DNA of 6,614 nt, taken from positions 1 through 6,614 of the forward strand of contig JAHAYQ010000248.1 in the NCBI GenBank assembly GCA_018384465.1, given 5' to 3'. A program made the position numbers and the translations under genes. This document shows, one piece after another, positions 1 through 6,614 of this stretch. The notes under the pieces are model-generated. The model worked only from the letters and a program-made list of their open reading frames with translations, searched no databases and had not been told where the DNA came from. The DNA is from Myroides sp. (GTDB taxonomy: Bacteria > Bacteroidota > Bacteroidia > Flavobacteriales > Flavobacteriaceae). Each line of letters starts with the position of its first letter. Position 1 is the stretch's first letter.

Positions 1-2816
1 ATAAATGAAATAGGATTGTTATATCCGAAATGAAACGGTGATTGATCTGTAAACCAATCTGCCAATAAATCGATACCAAAGAACCTGCCCAGTGCACCAT
101 CATACAGCCTAAAATCCATCAACGAAAGGTTGGCATCTAAATCAATTAAGCTTGGCTGTCCGTTAAACCCGGCATTTGGCAGCAGGCTGTTGCTGAAATT
201 GTTTGCCAGCTGGTTGTAATGCCCGTGTTTTAACCCAAACGGGTAATAATTACTCTCGTTTAGTATTTCGGTGTTTTCTACAACGCCGTTTTTATTGATG
301 TCCTGATACGTTAACCTTACATTGCCAATCTGGTCTTTGTACTGGTAAACGTAATTGTACGCATTGTTTTCAAATTTAATAAATCCTTCGGTAGTGGCAA
401 TGTATTTTAGCTGGTTATTTTTGTATTCATAACCGTCTAAATACTCCACTACATTGGTACTGCCATTTTGGGTTACTGTTTTTTTAACGCGGCTGCCATA
501 ACTATTGTAGGTAAATATGATGTTGTCGCCGTTTGCAAAGATCATTTGCACTGGCTGATTTACGTGATTATAGCTTATTTTTGTAATGTTGCGGTTTTTA
601 TCTGCCACAAGGTTTCCATAAGTGTCGTAAACGTAATCGTCGCCGGTTTTGTTAACGTCGTTGATGCCTTCGGGATGGTTGGTGACATCGCTTACCGATA
701 GCAGCTTGTTACTTTTTGGGCTGTAATTATAAATAGCATCATCTATTTCTACTACCTGTCCATTAATATTGCCACTTGTGCGATACATGGAGGTAATGTT
801 TCCGTTTTTGCTATAATCTGCCATTTCTCTGAAATCAGTAGAAATAACATTGTTCTGAAACATAGAAGCTTCGGACAGTCGATTTAAACCATCATAATAG
901 TAAGCATATCCTCTTTTAATATCGTCAGTACGGGTTTTCCATTCCACGCTACTTATGTTACCGTTGTATTGTTTTTTAACAGCAGACGGTAGATTTTCTG
1001 TGGTATTGTAATTTATTTTGAGTCCAAACAGATCGTTATCACTATTTTCATTAAGATTATTGGGGTTGTTAATCTGCGTTAACCACCCGCGCACATTGTA
1101 TTTATAATCTATTTTTTGTAAAGGAGAAGTGGCATTATTACCCACGCTTTTCCGCTTAAGTTTTCCAAGGGCGTCGTATTCGTATGATGCCATTAACTCT
1201 TCCGTTCCTCCGTTAACAGAGTGCGTATGTTTTAACAGGTATTCACGATTGTTGTAGGTGAATTTTTCTACCGTGGTAACTGCCGTGGCACTGTTTGTTT
1301 TTTTATGTACGGTCTGTACTTCGGTTGGGTTGCCAAAAAAGTTGTATTTACTGTTTACCTGTGTTAAACCACCTTGTGCATTATTGGTGTTTACACGTAT
1401 GGGGCGGTATTTGTTGTCATAAGCCAAATACGTTATATCACCTTTTTGTTCTGCCGATGTGGTTATGGTACGTACCCACACACCGGTTAACAATCCTTTT
1501 ACGTTGATATTTGGTGCTGCACCGTTTACATTCTCTATGGTTGTGGGACCATTAGCAAAAGCGTAGCTGTCGTAATAATTAACTTCTAACAAGTTAACAG
1601 CTGTGGTGGGATATACCTGATTGGTGTAACTTATTGCAACGCCATCTACGGTTACCGTATTTGACTGCCGCTTTTCATGATGAACGGTCTGGCTTTTTAA
1701 CGTATTTTCTAAGGTGGCACGGCTAGCTCCGTTTACCCCATGCCCTGTATAAAAACCTCTATAAACCGGGCGATTCATATAGTCGTATTTAACAAACATC
1801 CAGCCTTCTGTACCGGTTCCAAAGGGATTAAGGTTAGGTCCCGAGAAGGCTATTCTACCGGCTTTATCGTAAACAAAGTACTCCCATTTTTTTCCGGGCA
1901 CCTTTTTCTCTGCCAGCATACCGTTGGCATCGTAATTGTACTGGAAACACAATTCGTTTAAAACAGCGGCTGTAATGGTACCGTCTGTAGCTTCGGGAGT
2001 TAAAACATAAGTTAACTGACTTAACTGGTTATATACATAGTACGTATCATGCGCAACGCTTTGATTATAGGTGCGTTTTAGGTGTATTCTGCCATCAATT
2101 CCTTTAAAAACTTCGGTTGTATTGTTTTTGCCGTCAGAAGTCTTCCAATTTTCATTTTTGATTACCTGCTTTTTTAAATCATTTGCGGTAAAGTATCCCG
2201 ATTGTGTCAACGTATTGGTGTACGATTTTGTTGTGCTATTCCACGAAGCATTTGCTTTAAAAAGTTTTACTTCGCTTGCGATATTTGCACCAACGTCTAC
2301 TTTCACGGTATGGCCATTGTCCATTGCCCAGTCAAAACCAGGTGATGCTATTTCTTCTACCTCTCTGCTTAAATTATTTTTAATTTTGATTTCTGAAAAC
2401 GGATTTTGGGTAAATTCGTTTTCTTCGGTATTATAATAATTTAACGTTTCAGCATTGGCATTATTTATAAAGTTACCGTTGTAGGTGGTCAGATATTTTC
2501 CACCAAAATTTGTGGTCGTTTTTCCTTGAACGGTAAAAGGTAGAAAGTCTTTCGTCTGCCCGGTATAATCGTTATATTCTATATGTTTTACAATATTTTG
2601 CTGATCAACAGGCGATGCATTTTGTTCTATAAGCTGTTCTGGTCTTCCAAGCTTATCTAAATAAATAATATTTTCAAAGTTATTAGCTTGTGGCGCTATT
2701 AGCCCTGTACGTTGAGTTCTGTATACCGTTTCTTTAATAAAATTTTTGCCGCTACTTTGAGCGTAAAGACTGACTGCAAAAATGGTTAATATTAATGATA
2801 ATATAAATTTTTTCAT
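1..2816 (-). CDS. DUF6443-type RHS repeat protein with RHS core, C-terminus outside window
   Basis: The frame is open from the start to the window edge: 938 residues plus two bases. The chosen ATG at 2816 gives MKKFIL and a 19-residue Sec signal peptide ending YA, with mature Gln after it; an in-frame ATG at 2822 (adding Met-Asn) directly after the preceding stop is an alternative. Residues 20-150 match the DUF6443 pattern (YLDKLGRP at 52-59, then IVKHIEYNDYTG and DFLPF). YD-type repeats follow: YDANGML (295) through YDYMNRP, YEYDALGKLKRK (545), YKYNVRGWL (571), YYYDGLNRL (639) and YVYDTYGNL (728). The RHS-associated core has DQIGNVR (828-834), YYPFG (857-861), DGALGRFFGID (906-916) and GYNNPISF at the window edge. 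In this family the core is normally followed by Asp-Pro-x-Gly and a variable tip that may be a toxin; that part is not visible. No T9SS tail is seen. Product role: exported shell-forming RHS protein, possibly a polymorphic toxin or surface protein. Confidence 0.9.
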   Translation of the reverse strand, partial: MKKFILSLILTIFAVSLYAQSSGKNFIKETVYRTQRTGLIAPQANNFENIIYLDKLGRPEQLIEQNASPVDQQNIVKHIEYNDYTGQTKDFLPFTVQGKTTTNFGGKYLTTYNGNFINNANAETLNYYNTEENEFTQNPFSEIKIKNNLSREVEEIASPGFDWAMDNGHTVKVDVGANIASEVKLFKANASWNSTTKSYTNTLTQSGYFTANDLKKQVIKNENWKTSDGKNNTTEVFKGIDGRIHLKRTYNQSVAHDTYYVYNQLSQLTYVLTPEATDGTITAAVLNELCFQYNYDANGMLAEKKVPGKKWEYFVYDKAGRIAFSGPNLNPFGTGTEGWMFVKYDYMNRPVYRGFYTGHGVNGASRATLENTLKSQTVHHEKRQSNTVTVDGVAISYTNQVYPTTAVNLLEVNYYDSYAFANGPTTIENVNGAAPNINVKGLLTGVWVRTITTSAEQKGDITYLAYDNKYRPIRVNTNNAQGGLTQVNSKYNFFGNPTEVQTVHKKTNSATAVTTVEKFTYNNREYLLKHTHSVNGGTEELMASYEYDALGKLKRKSVGNNATSPLQKIDYKYNVRGWLTQINNPNNLNENSDNDLFGLKINYNTTENLPSAVKKQYNGNISSVEWKTRTDDIKRGYAYYYDGLNRLSEASMFQNNVISTDFREMADYSKNGNITSMYRTSGNINGQVVEIDDAIYNYSPKSNKLLSVSDVTNHPEGINDVNKTGDDYVYDTYGNLVADKNRNITKISYNHVNQPVQMIFANGDNIIFTYNSYGSRVKKTVTQNGSTNVVEYLDGYEYKNNQLKYIATTEGFIKFENNAYNYVYQYKDQIGNVRLTYQDINKNGVVENTEILNESNYYPFGLKHGHYNQLANNFSNSLLPNAGFNGQPSLIDLDANLSLMDFRLYDGALGRFFGIDLLADWFTDQSPFHFGYNNPISF
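3..338 (-). other. RHS repeat-associated core domain
   Basis: Residues about 827-938 of the DUF6443-type protein. In order: KDQIGNVRLTYQD, a NYYPFGLKHGHYN block, GFNGQ, DFRLYDGALGRFFGID, and SPFHFGYNNPISF. These match the usual Bacteroidota RHS core order (D-H-L-G-N-V-R, NYYPFG, YNGKE, ARxYDPALGRW, IDPLAE, SPYxYxxNNP). Several positions diverge: GFNGQ for YNGKE, DG for DP before ALGRF, and IDLLAD for IDPLAE. The core is the last conserved block before the variable C-terminus. Confidence 0.88.
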
Positions 2817-2825
2817 ATTCATCTA
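2814..2825 (-). promoter_or_regulatory. Stop codon directly abutting an in-frame start (TAG-ATG)
   Basis: On the minus strand the order is TAG (2825-2823), ATG (2822-2820), AAT, ATG (2816-2814). Both RHS genes share one reading frame, so only the TAG separates them. There is no Shine-Dalgarno sequence and no space for a separate promoter outside the 924-residue gene. Reinitiation by the terminating ribosome is the simplest reading. The second ORF has its own signal peptide, which argues that it is a separate protein. Confidence 0.65.
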
Positions 2826-5597
2826 ATTTACCCCGTTAATAAAATTGTATTGATAACTCTTTATGAAATTACCTTCTTGATCTTTAATGTTTTTTAATCT
2901 ATTAAAATCATCATAATCATAATAAGTAGTTCTGCCGTTAGGATCTGTAACGGTACGTAAACCTTTATTAGGATAGTAGGTATAGGTTGTTATAAGCTTA
3001 TCGGGGTGAGCTACTCTTAAAGTGGTATATAGACCAGCTAAAATTGTTGGATCTCTAAACTCATCTACACCTTCTGCTGACGTGTAAAATTGCAATCCGG
3101 TAATTGTAGTGGTATTTAGCTGACTATATCTTAAATCACTGACTTGAAAAAGCTTTTTACTATTATTATAGCCCCACACAATAGCGTGATAAATTCCTAA
3201 ATGATCCCTATATTCTAAAACATTACCATTTGCATCGGTTTGGGTTACCTCGTAGCTACTGATTATTTCTCCGAACTTGTTTTCTTCATTGAAAACTTTT
3301 AATTGATAAAAAGATGATGTGGTATTTATCAATTTTTCTAGATAATTATAATTACGTTTAAACAGTAAGTTATTATTTATGGTTTTACTGGTGGTGGATA
3401 ACAAAATCTGATTTCCTAATTTTTGATAGGTACTCTCTATCTTCGTCACCTCATTAGTCTTAATATCAGTTACCGTTTCTGAAATAGGTACGCGATAGTC
3501 AGTAGAGTAAACAGTATTTTTAGTTACTTCTCCGCTATTCTGATTATTAATATAGTTTTTTGCTTCAGTTGTCTGATTTTTTAATATACCTTGTGACTTG
3601 ACATTAATAATGTTCTCATCAATTTCAATTGGTTTAAACTCAAAACTGTAGTCGTTAACAATTTCGTCTTCTAAATTCTTGTTTAAGTCGTAGCGCTTGA
3701 CTGCTTTTGGGAATTTTCTTAAATTATCATATTTCCCAATTGAAATAAGGCTGTCGTTTAAAACTTTATCGCCAAAACTATATTCTATAAATCCTTTACC
3801 CTTTATTTCCTTTGTTACGGCAGTGTAATAAACAAATTCTTTGTTTTTATCTTTCATATATCTTAACAAGATTTTGGAATAGGCTCCGGCATAGCCTGTG
3901 TATCCACTAGAAATTTTACTATTTAGCTGGTTAAGTGGCTTGTAATGAAATACCGTTTCGTTCTTTACTCTATTATCTATAATTTCTTTTACCGATTTGA
4001 TGCGTATTCCGGGTGCATAAATAAAGTATTGTAGATCAGAAGTCTTTTTTGTATGAATCTTTAATGACCTTTCGGTAAATTTACTGTCTTCATTATTTTT
4101 GTAATCTAGATAGTACGTACCAGGTTCTAAAATTCTATTGCTGTAAGACGTTGCATTGGCTGTACCTGTGATTACAGGGGATGTTAAATTAGTACTTTTA
4201 TATATACTATATGTCGGATAACCAACAGGTGGATTTACTATATTACCATCTGGGTCGGTAATTACACCGCCCCCGCCGCCAGGATTTGGTGATGTTCCAT
4301 TTGCCGTTATTTTATAAAACAATCTTGCTCTTTCCGAAATGGTAAATGTATACCTCTTATAAGGCGTCAATAAGCCATTTTCTACTTTGTTAACAACGGT
4401 CGCTATTTTAGGAACCTCGTTAAAATCATAATTTTCAATAGACGTATACAATTTACTTTCCTCTAATTCCATATCGTTAACTTCATACGTAAAGTCTATT
4501 AATCCACCTGTAGGCAATATTACTCTTCGTAGTGCACCGCTTGTCATTCCCGATAAAAGATCTAAATTAGAGAATTCAGAACTAGAGTTTACTCCGTAAG
4601 GTAATTCGTTGTAATTTAATGAGCCGTGCCAATAATACCCATTGTCGTCCAATGTTCCTACATAGGGATTATATAAGAGCTGATAATAGTATGTTTTGTT
4701 GTTGGCATCCTGAAAAGTAATTTTAGATAAATTTCTGGTATTTAGATGTACAGCGGTATATTGAAAATTAATTGTTTTTTTTATTGTATTATCCTCATAA
4801 ACTTGAATAGAATTTACATACGGAATGGTAGCGTTAATCAAATTAAAGCGTATTTTACCATAATTAGGAGCAGTAACCTCATAGATTTGTTTCAGGGTAT
4901 TTTGACCAATAATATGGTCATTGTATGTATAATTTAGTAATACTTTATCTGATTTATCAAGAACATTGCTGAGATAAATATTTAAAAATCTATTTTGAGA
5001 AGTATTCTGGTAAGGTCGTAATTCTTTTGTTTTAAAAATATATTGCGTTCCGTTCTTATCAATTATAGTGAAGTACATATTTTCGTATGACGAAATATTG
5101 TAAATTGGACCAGAACCTATATCATGCATAACTTTGACCTGTGCAAATTCATTTTGTTCAACAATTTGAACTTTCATTGCTCCGTTTTTCACATAAACAA
5201 AAAATTTCCCACTCAGTCCAAACAAGTTGTAAGAGTAAACATTAGGATTATTACTTATTCCATTTGCACCGATACGTAAGCCAGGTAAATTATCCTCATC
5301 GGTGGCATTCGCACGAGAAATAACAGGTAATATATTTAAACTAAAACCATTACCAAACATACTACCACTATAAATAGATCGTACGCTTTTTGAATGGTAT
5401 GATAATTGAGCCTGTAGATTGACAATGCTACTGGATGTTTCTAAATTTAATATGGGTAAATTAAAGCTGTAATGTCCAGAACTCAAGGATATTGGAGAGT
5501 CTGTAAATATATTAGAATTGTAACTATCCTTTTGAGCAAATAATATGCTTTGATTACTTAAAAATATTAAAACAAAAAATATTAATAACTTCTTCAT
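2823..5597 (-). CDS. Secreted RHS/YD-repeat protein with SpvB-like N-terminal half
   Basis: A complete 924-residue protein. Residues 1-21 form a Sec signal peptide (MKK, a hydrophobic run, then FAQ with likely cleavage after Ala21); there is no lipobox cysteine. Residues 33-85 resemble the N-terminus of large Bacteroidota RHS proteins: SSGHYSFNLPI, then LSYHSKSVR (65-73), where the family usually has LSYHASGI, and NGFSLN, where it usually has GLGWSLN. PTGG at 362-365 is the common 'PTGG..F.YE' motif. A Gly5 run (440-444) opens an inserted segment of about 80 residues. The C-terminus has a clear YD repeat, TDPNGRTTYYDYDDFNRL (884-901), and ends normally for this type, without a T9SS tail or toxin domain. 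By analogy with TcB-type proteins, such YD-repeat proteins build a hollow beta shell; the function here is unproven. The start is fixed by the signal peptide and lies 2 bases after the preceding stop, with no Shine-Dalgarno sequence. The gene is visibly AT-richer than parts of its neighbours. Confidence 0.88.
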   Translation of the reverse strand: MKKLLIFFVLIFLSNQSILFAQKDSYNSNIFTDSPISLSSGHYSFNLPILNLETSSSIVNLQAQLSYHSKSVRSIYSGSMFGNGFSLNILPVISRANATDEDNLPGLRIGANGISNNPNVYSYNLFGLSGKFFVYVKNGAMKVQIVEQNEFAQVKVMHDIGSGPIYNISSYENMYFTIIDKNGTQYIFKTKELRPYQNTSQNRFLNIYLSNVLDKSDKVLLNYTYNDHIIGQNTLKQIYEVTAPNYGKIRFNLINATIPYVNSIQVYEDNTIKKTINFQYTAVHLNTRNLSKITFQDANNKTYYYQLLYNPYVGTLDDNGYYWHGSLNYNELPYGVNSSSEFSNLDLLSGMTSGALRRVILPTGGLIDFTYEVNDMELEESKLYTSIENYDFNEVPKIATVVNKVENGLLTPYKRYTFTISERARLFYKITANGTSPNPGGGGGVITDPDGNIVNPPVGYPTYSIYKSTNLTSPVITGTANATSYSNRILEPGTYYLDYKNNEDSKFTERSLKIHTKKTSDLQYFIYAPGIRIKSVKEIIDNRVKNETVFHYKPLNQLNSKISSGYTGYAGAYSKILLRYMKDKNKEFVYYTAVTKEIKGKGFIEYSFGDKVLNDSLISIGKYDNLRKFPKAVKRYDLNKNLEDEIVNDYSFEFKPIEIDENIINVKSQGILKNQTTEAKNYINNQNSGEVTKNTVYSTDYRVPISETVTDIKTNEVTKIESTYQKLGNQILLSTTSKTINNNLLFKRNYNYLEKLINTTSSFYQLKVFNEENKFGEIISSYEVTQTDANGNVLEYRDHLGIYHAIVWGYNNSKKLFQVSDLRYSQLNTTTITGLQFYTSAEGVDEFRDPTILAGLYTTLRVAHPDKLITTYTYYPNKGLRTVTDPNGRTTYYDYDDFNRLKNIKDQEGNFIKSYQYNFINGVN
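4053..4298 (-). other. Glycine-rich linker and inserted segment in the 924-residue RHS protein
   Basis: About residues 434-515. The segment opens with TSPNP followed by five glycines (440-444), then a Pro/Gly-rich stretch (DPDGNIVNPPVGYP), a short strand YSIYKS, and a LEPGTYYLDYKN strand that looks like the edge of a small beta-sandwich, before returning to the main fold at LKIH (512-515). It interrupts the RHS scaffold and may be an exposed domain. The glycine codons form a local GC-rich patch in otherwise AT-rich sequence. Confidence 0.5.
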
Positions 5598-5602
5598 AAC
5601 TA
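5598..5602 (-). promoter_or_regulatory. Stop-start junction, 2-base gap, likely translational coupling
   Basis: On the minus strand the sequence reads AAAAAATAGTTATGAAGAAG: a TAG stop, two bases, then the ATG of the 924-residue protein. There is no purine-rich Shine-Dalgarno element at a suitable distance and no room for a promoter outside the upstream coding sequence. The A-rich stretch before the start is typical of Bacteroidota translation starts. Coupled translation from one mRNA is inferred. Confidence 0.6.
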
Positions 5603-6614
5603 TTTTTTAATGACTTTTACCGAAGTGTTCACAACCTCGGTTTTAATATTAACAACATAGGTTCCCGTGGCGTATCTGCTTAGATCTACAGCTACCATAT
5701 CATACTTCAAGGCTTCGGTATGAAGCAGTCTTCCATTTAAATCAAAAACGTTTACTACCCCTTCTTTATACTCATGGTTTATGACAATCTGGGTGAAGCC
5801 CTCTGTAGGATTTGGAAAGGCTTCTATTTTAATTTCGGGTTCTTTTACCTCATTTTTAGGTCCAAGTTTTACCACCCAGTAATCGTCACGCCCCTGCACC
5901 GATGTTTTGTATTTGGTACTTTTTCCCGTGGAATTTCCGGCAAACACCAATCCACCGTCACGCGTAATAGCGGTTTTACGTAAAAGGTCGTCACCGCTGG
6001 TAGAAAGTTCTTTTTCCCATGCTATTTCTCCGTGATTGTCCACCTCAATTGCCACATAGCTTTTCTTTCCTGATTTTTCATCGGCTTTATAACCTGAAAG
6101 CAACAAGTTTTTGTTTGCAAGCACGGTAGTAGATGTTAAAAACTCGTTACCTTTTAAGTCATAACTAAATTGTGAAGTGGGAATGAAACGGTTGTCGGCG
6201 TTGATTACAAAAAAATCACTGCCTTTCTCCGCTTTAACTGTTAGGTTGCCTGTGCCACTTTCAGAATAAGTATTTCCTGTAATGGTGTAACCACTATTAT
6301 CGACATTTACTAAAATTTCGTTCAGTTGGTCATCTGTTTCACTACCTAAAACATATTCATTTAATTTGTTTCCTTTATTGTCTAGTTCCAGAATCCATAA
6401 ATCGTACCCACCGTAGCCGTCTTTAAATTTATTGCCTGAGGCTGGGGAGTTGGAAACACCACCTATAATGTAACCCTTTTTAGTTTCTACAATGGTTCTT
6501 GGTTCATCGTTATAAATTCCTCCAAAAGACTGTTCCCACTCTACTTTTCCAGTTTTGTCTGTTTTGATGATCCAGTAATCCAGTCCACCGAATTTTTCAT
6601 TTTTTTTGTCTTCA
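5600..6614 (-). CDS. T9SS type A sorting domain-containing repeat protein, N-terminus outside window
   Basis: This is the C-terminal 337 residues of a secreted protein. The frame is open to the window edge at 6614, so the real start lies beyond it; the GTG at 6124-6122 is an internal valine, because in-frame coding with the same repeat pattern continues upstream. Repeat units begin near 6580, 6403, 6217, 6061 and 5884 with motifs such as DYWIIK, YDLWILE, SYVAIE and DDYWVVK. They continue with a D-x-x-G turn, a W or hydrophobic strand, and an endpiece like GYIIGG or GGLVFAG. This spacing of 52-62 residues fits blades of a beta-propeller. The last 80 or so residues are a T9SS type A sorting domain, with FPNPTEG at 5818-5798, VVNVFDLNGRLL, and a lysine-rich end VKVIKK. 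By family knowledge, such proteins cross the inner membrane by Sec and the outer membrane by T9SS, and are released or anchored at the surface. The specific function and ligand are unknown. The stop codon is TAG, and the next gene starts 2 bases later. Confidence 0.93.
   Translation of the reverse strand, partial: EDKKNEKFGGLDYWIIKTDKTGKVEWEQSFGGIYNDEPRTIVETKKGYIIGGVSNSPASGNKFKDGYGGYDLWILELDNKGNKLNEYVLGSETDDQLNEILVNVDNSGYTITGNTYSESGTGNLTVKAEKGSDFFVINADNRFIPTSQFSYDLKGNEFLTSTTVLANKNLLLSGYKADEKSGKKSYVAIEVDNHGEIAWEKELSTSGDDLLRKTAITRDGGLVFAGNSTGKSTKYKTSVQGRDDYWVVKLGPKNEVKEPEIKIEAFPNPTEGFTQIVINHEYKEGVVNVFDLNGRLLHTEALKYDMVAVDLSRYATGTYVVNIKTEVVNTSVKVIKK
5603..5842 (-). other. T9SS C-terminal sorting domain (type A)
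   Basis: About 80 residues at the end of the upstream protein. The sequence shows the FPNPTEG entry motif, a strand with the FDLNGRLLHTE signature, a GTYVVNIKT strand (the usual family form is G-x-Y-x-V-x-V) and a basic end VKVIKK. This order is the hallmark of the Por secretion tail family, which is recognised and usually cleaved by the type IX machinery. Neither RHS protein downstream carries such a domain within what is visible. Confidence 0.92.
5876..6580 (-). repeat. Tandem 52-62 residue protein repeats (propeller-like)
   Basis: Aligned on the [DS]-[YLF]-[WVF]-[IV] position, units start at 6580, 6403, 6217, 6061 and 5884, giving spacings of 59, 62, 52 and 59 residues. Each unit has an aromatic-hydrophobic strand, a D-x-x-G/N turn, a second strand (VEWEQSF and IAWEKEL in units 1 and 4) and a Gly-Gly or Ser-Gly strand. 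The repetition is at the protein level; at the DNA level only short patches, such as ccagtaatc at the DYW codons, recur. More units probably lie upstream of the window. Confidence 0.75.

Noticed and set aside
468..1961. Other plus-strand open frames (468-701, 1295-1507, 1740-1961)
   Set aside because: All are short antisense shadows of the same RHS gene, with no recognisable domain. The same holds for 4746-4937 and 5774-5983 in the other two genes.
2071..2436. Plus-strand open frame of 121 codons
   Set aside because: It lies fully inside the minus-strand DUF6443-type RHS gene, which has clear family motifs and an unbroken frame; the plus-strand translation resembles no family and has no start context.
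2823..2825. TAG as an assembly error or nonsense mutation splitting one RHS gene
   Set aside because: The residues before it form a normal C-terminal YD repeat for such proteins and those after it form a complete Sec signal peptide, so two genes are the better reading.
5598..5660. Promoter or terminator between the T9SS gene and the RHS gene
   Set aside because: The gap is only 2 bases; no hairpin with a T-run and no convincing Bacteroidota -7/-33 pair was seen around it.
6122..6124. GTG as the start of a 174-residue T9SS protein
   Set aside because: The frame is open upstream to the window edge, and the upstream translation shows the same repeat pattern, so GTG is an internal valine codon.
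1..6614. CRISPR arrays, tRNA genes, inverted repeats of insertion sequences, attachment sites
   Set aside because: The window is almost fully coding on the minus strand and no such repeated or structured elements were visible by eye.

Overview
The window comes from a Bacteroidota genome, most likely class Flavobacteriia. The reasons are a textbook C-terminal sorting domain for the type IX secretion system (T9SS), two RHS/YD-repeat proteins of the kinds found in that phylum (one with a DUF6443-type N-terminus and an RHS core of the 'NYYPFG ... NNPISF' form), Sec signal peptides ending in Phe/Tyr-Ala-Gln, an AT-rich base composition, and gene starts without a Shine-Dalgarno sequence. The species cannot be named from this sequence alone.

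The window is almost wholly coding. Everything is on the minus strand and is read from high to low coordinates as one tight run of three genes. (1) 6614-5600 is the C-terminal 337 residues of a secreted protein: four to five repeats of about 52-62 residues, probably propeller blades, followed by a T9SS type A sorting domain. Its start lies outside the window. (2) 5597-2823 is a complete 924-residue exported RHS-family protein with an SpvB/RHS-like N-terminal half, a glycine-rich insert, and a final YD repeat. It starts 2 bases after the stop of gene 1. (3) 2816 (or 2822) down to 1 is a second exported RHS protein with a DUF6443-type N-terminus, several YD repeats and the RHS-associated core. 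It begins right after the stop of gene 2, in the same reading frame, and runs out of the window at the point where the variable C-terminal region of such proteins normally begins. I checked this frame codon by codon and it is open throughout.

There are no intergenic stretches beyond 2-6 bases, and I found no RNA genes, CRISPR arrays, insertion sequences, promoters or terminators. Plus-strand open frames are shadows of these genes.

How the genes work together is inference. The contiguous layout suggests co-transcription and translational coupling. The two RHS proteins look like two parts of one YD-repeat shell, by analogy with the TcB and TcC components of ABC toxins. The T9SS cargo protein could act with them at the cell surface. 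The C-terminal tip of gene 3, which would show whether this is a polymorphic toxin and which activity it has, and any immunity gene, lie below position 1.
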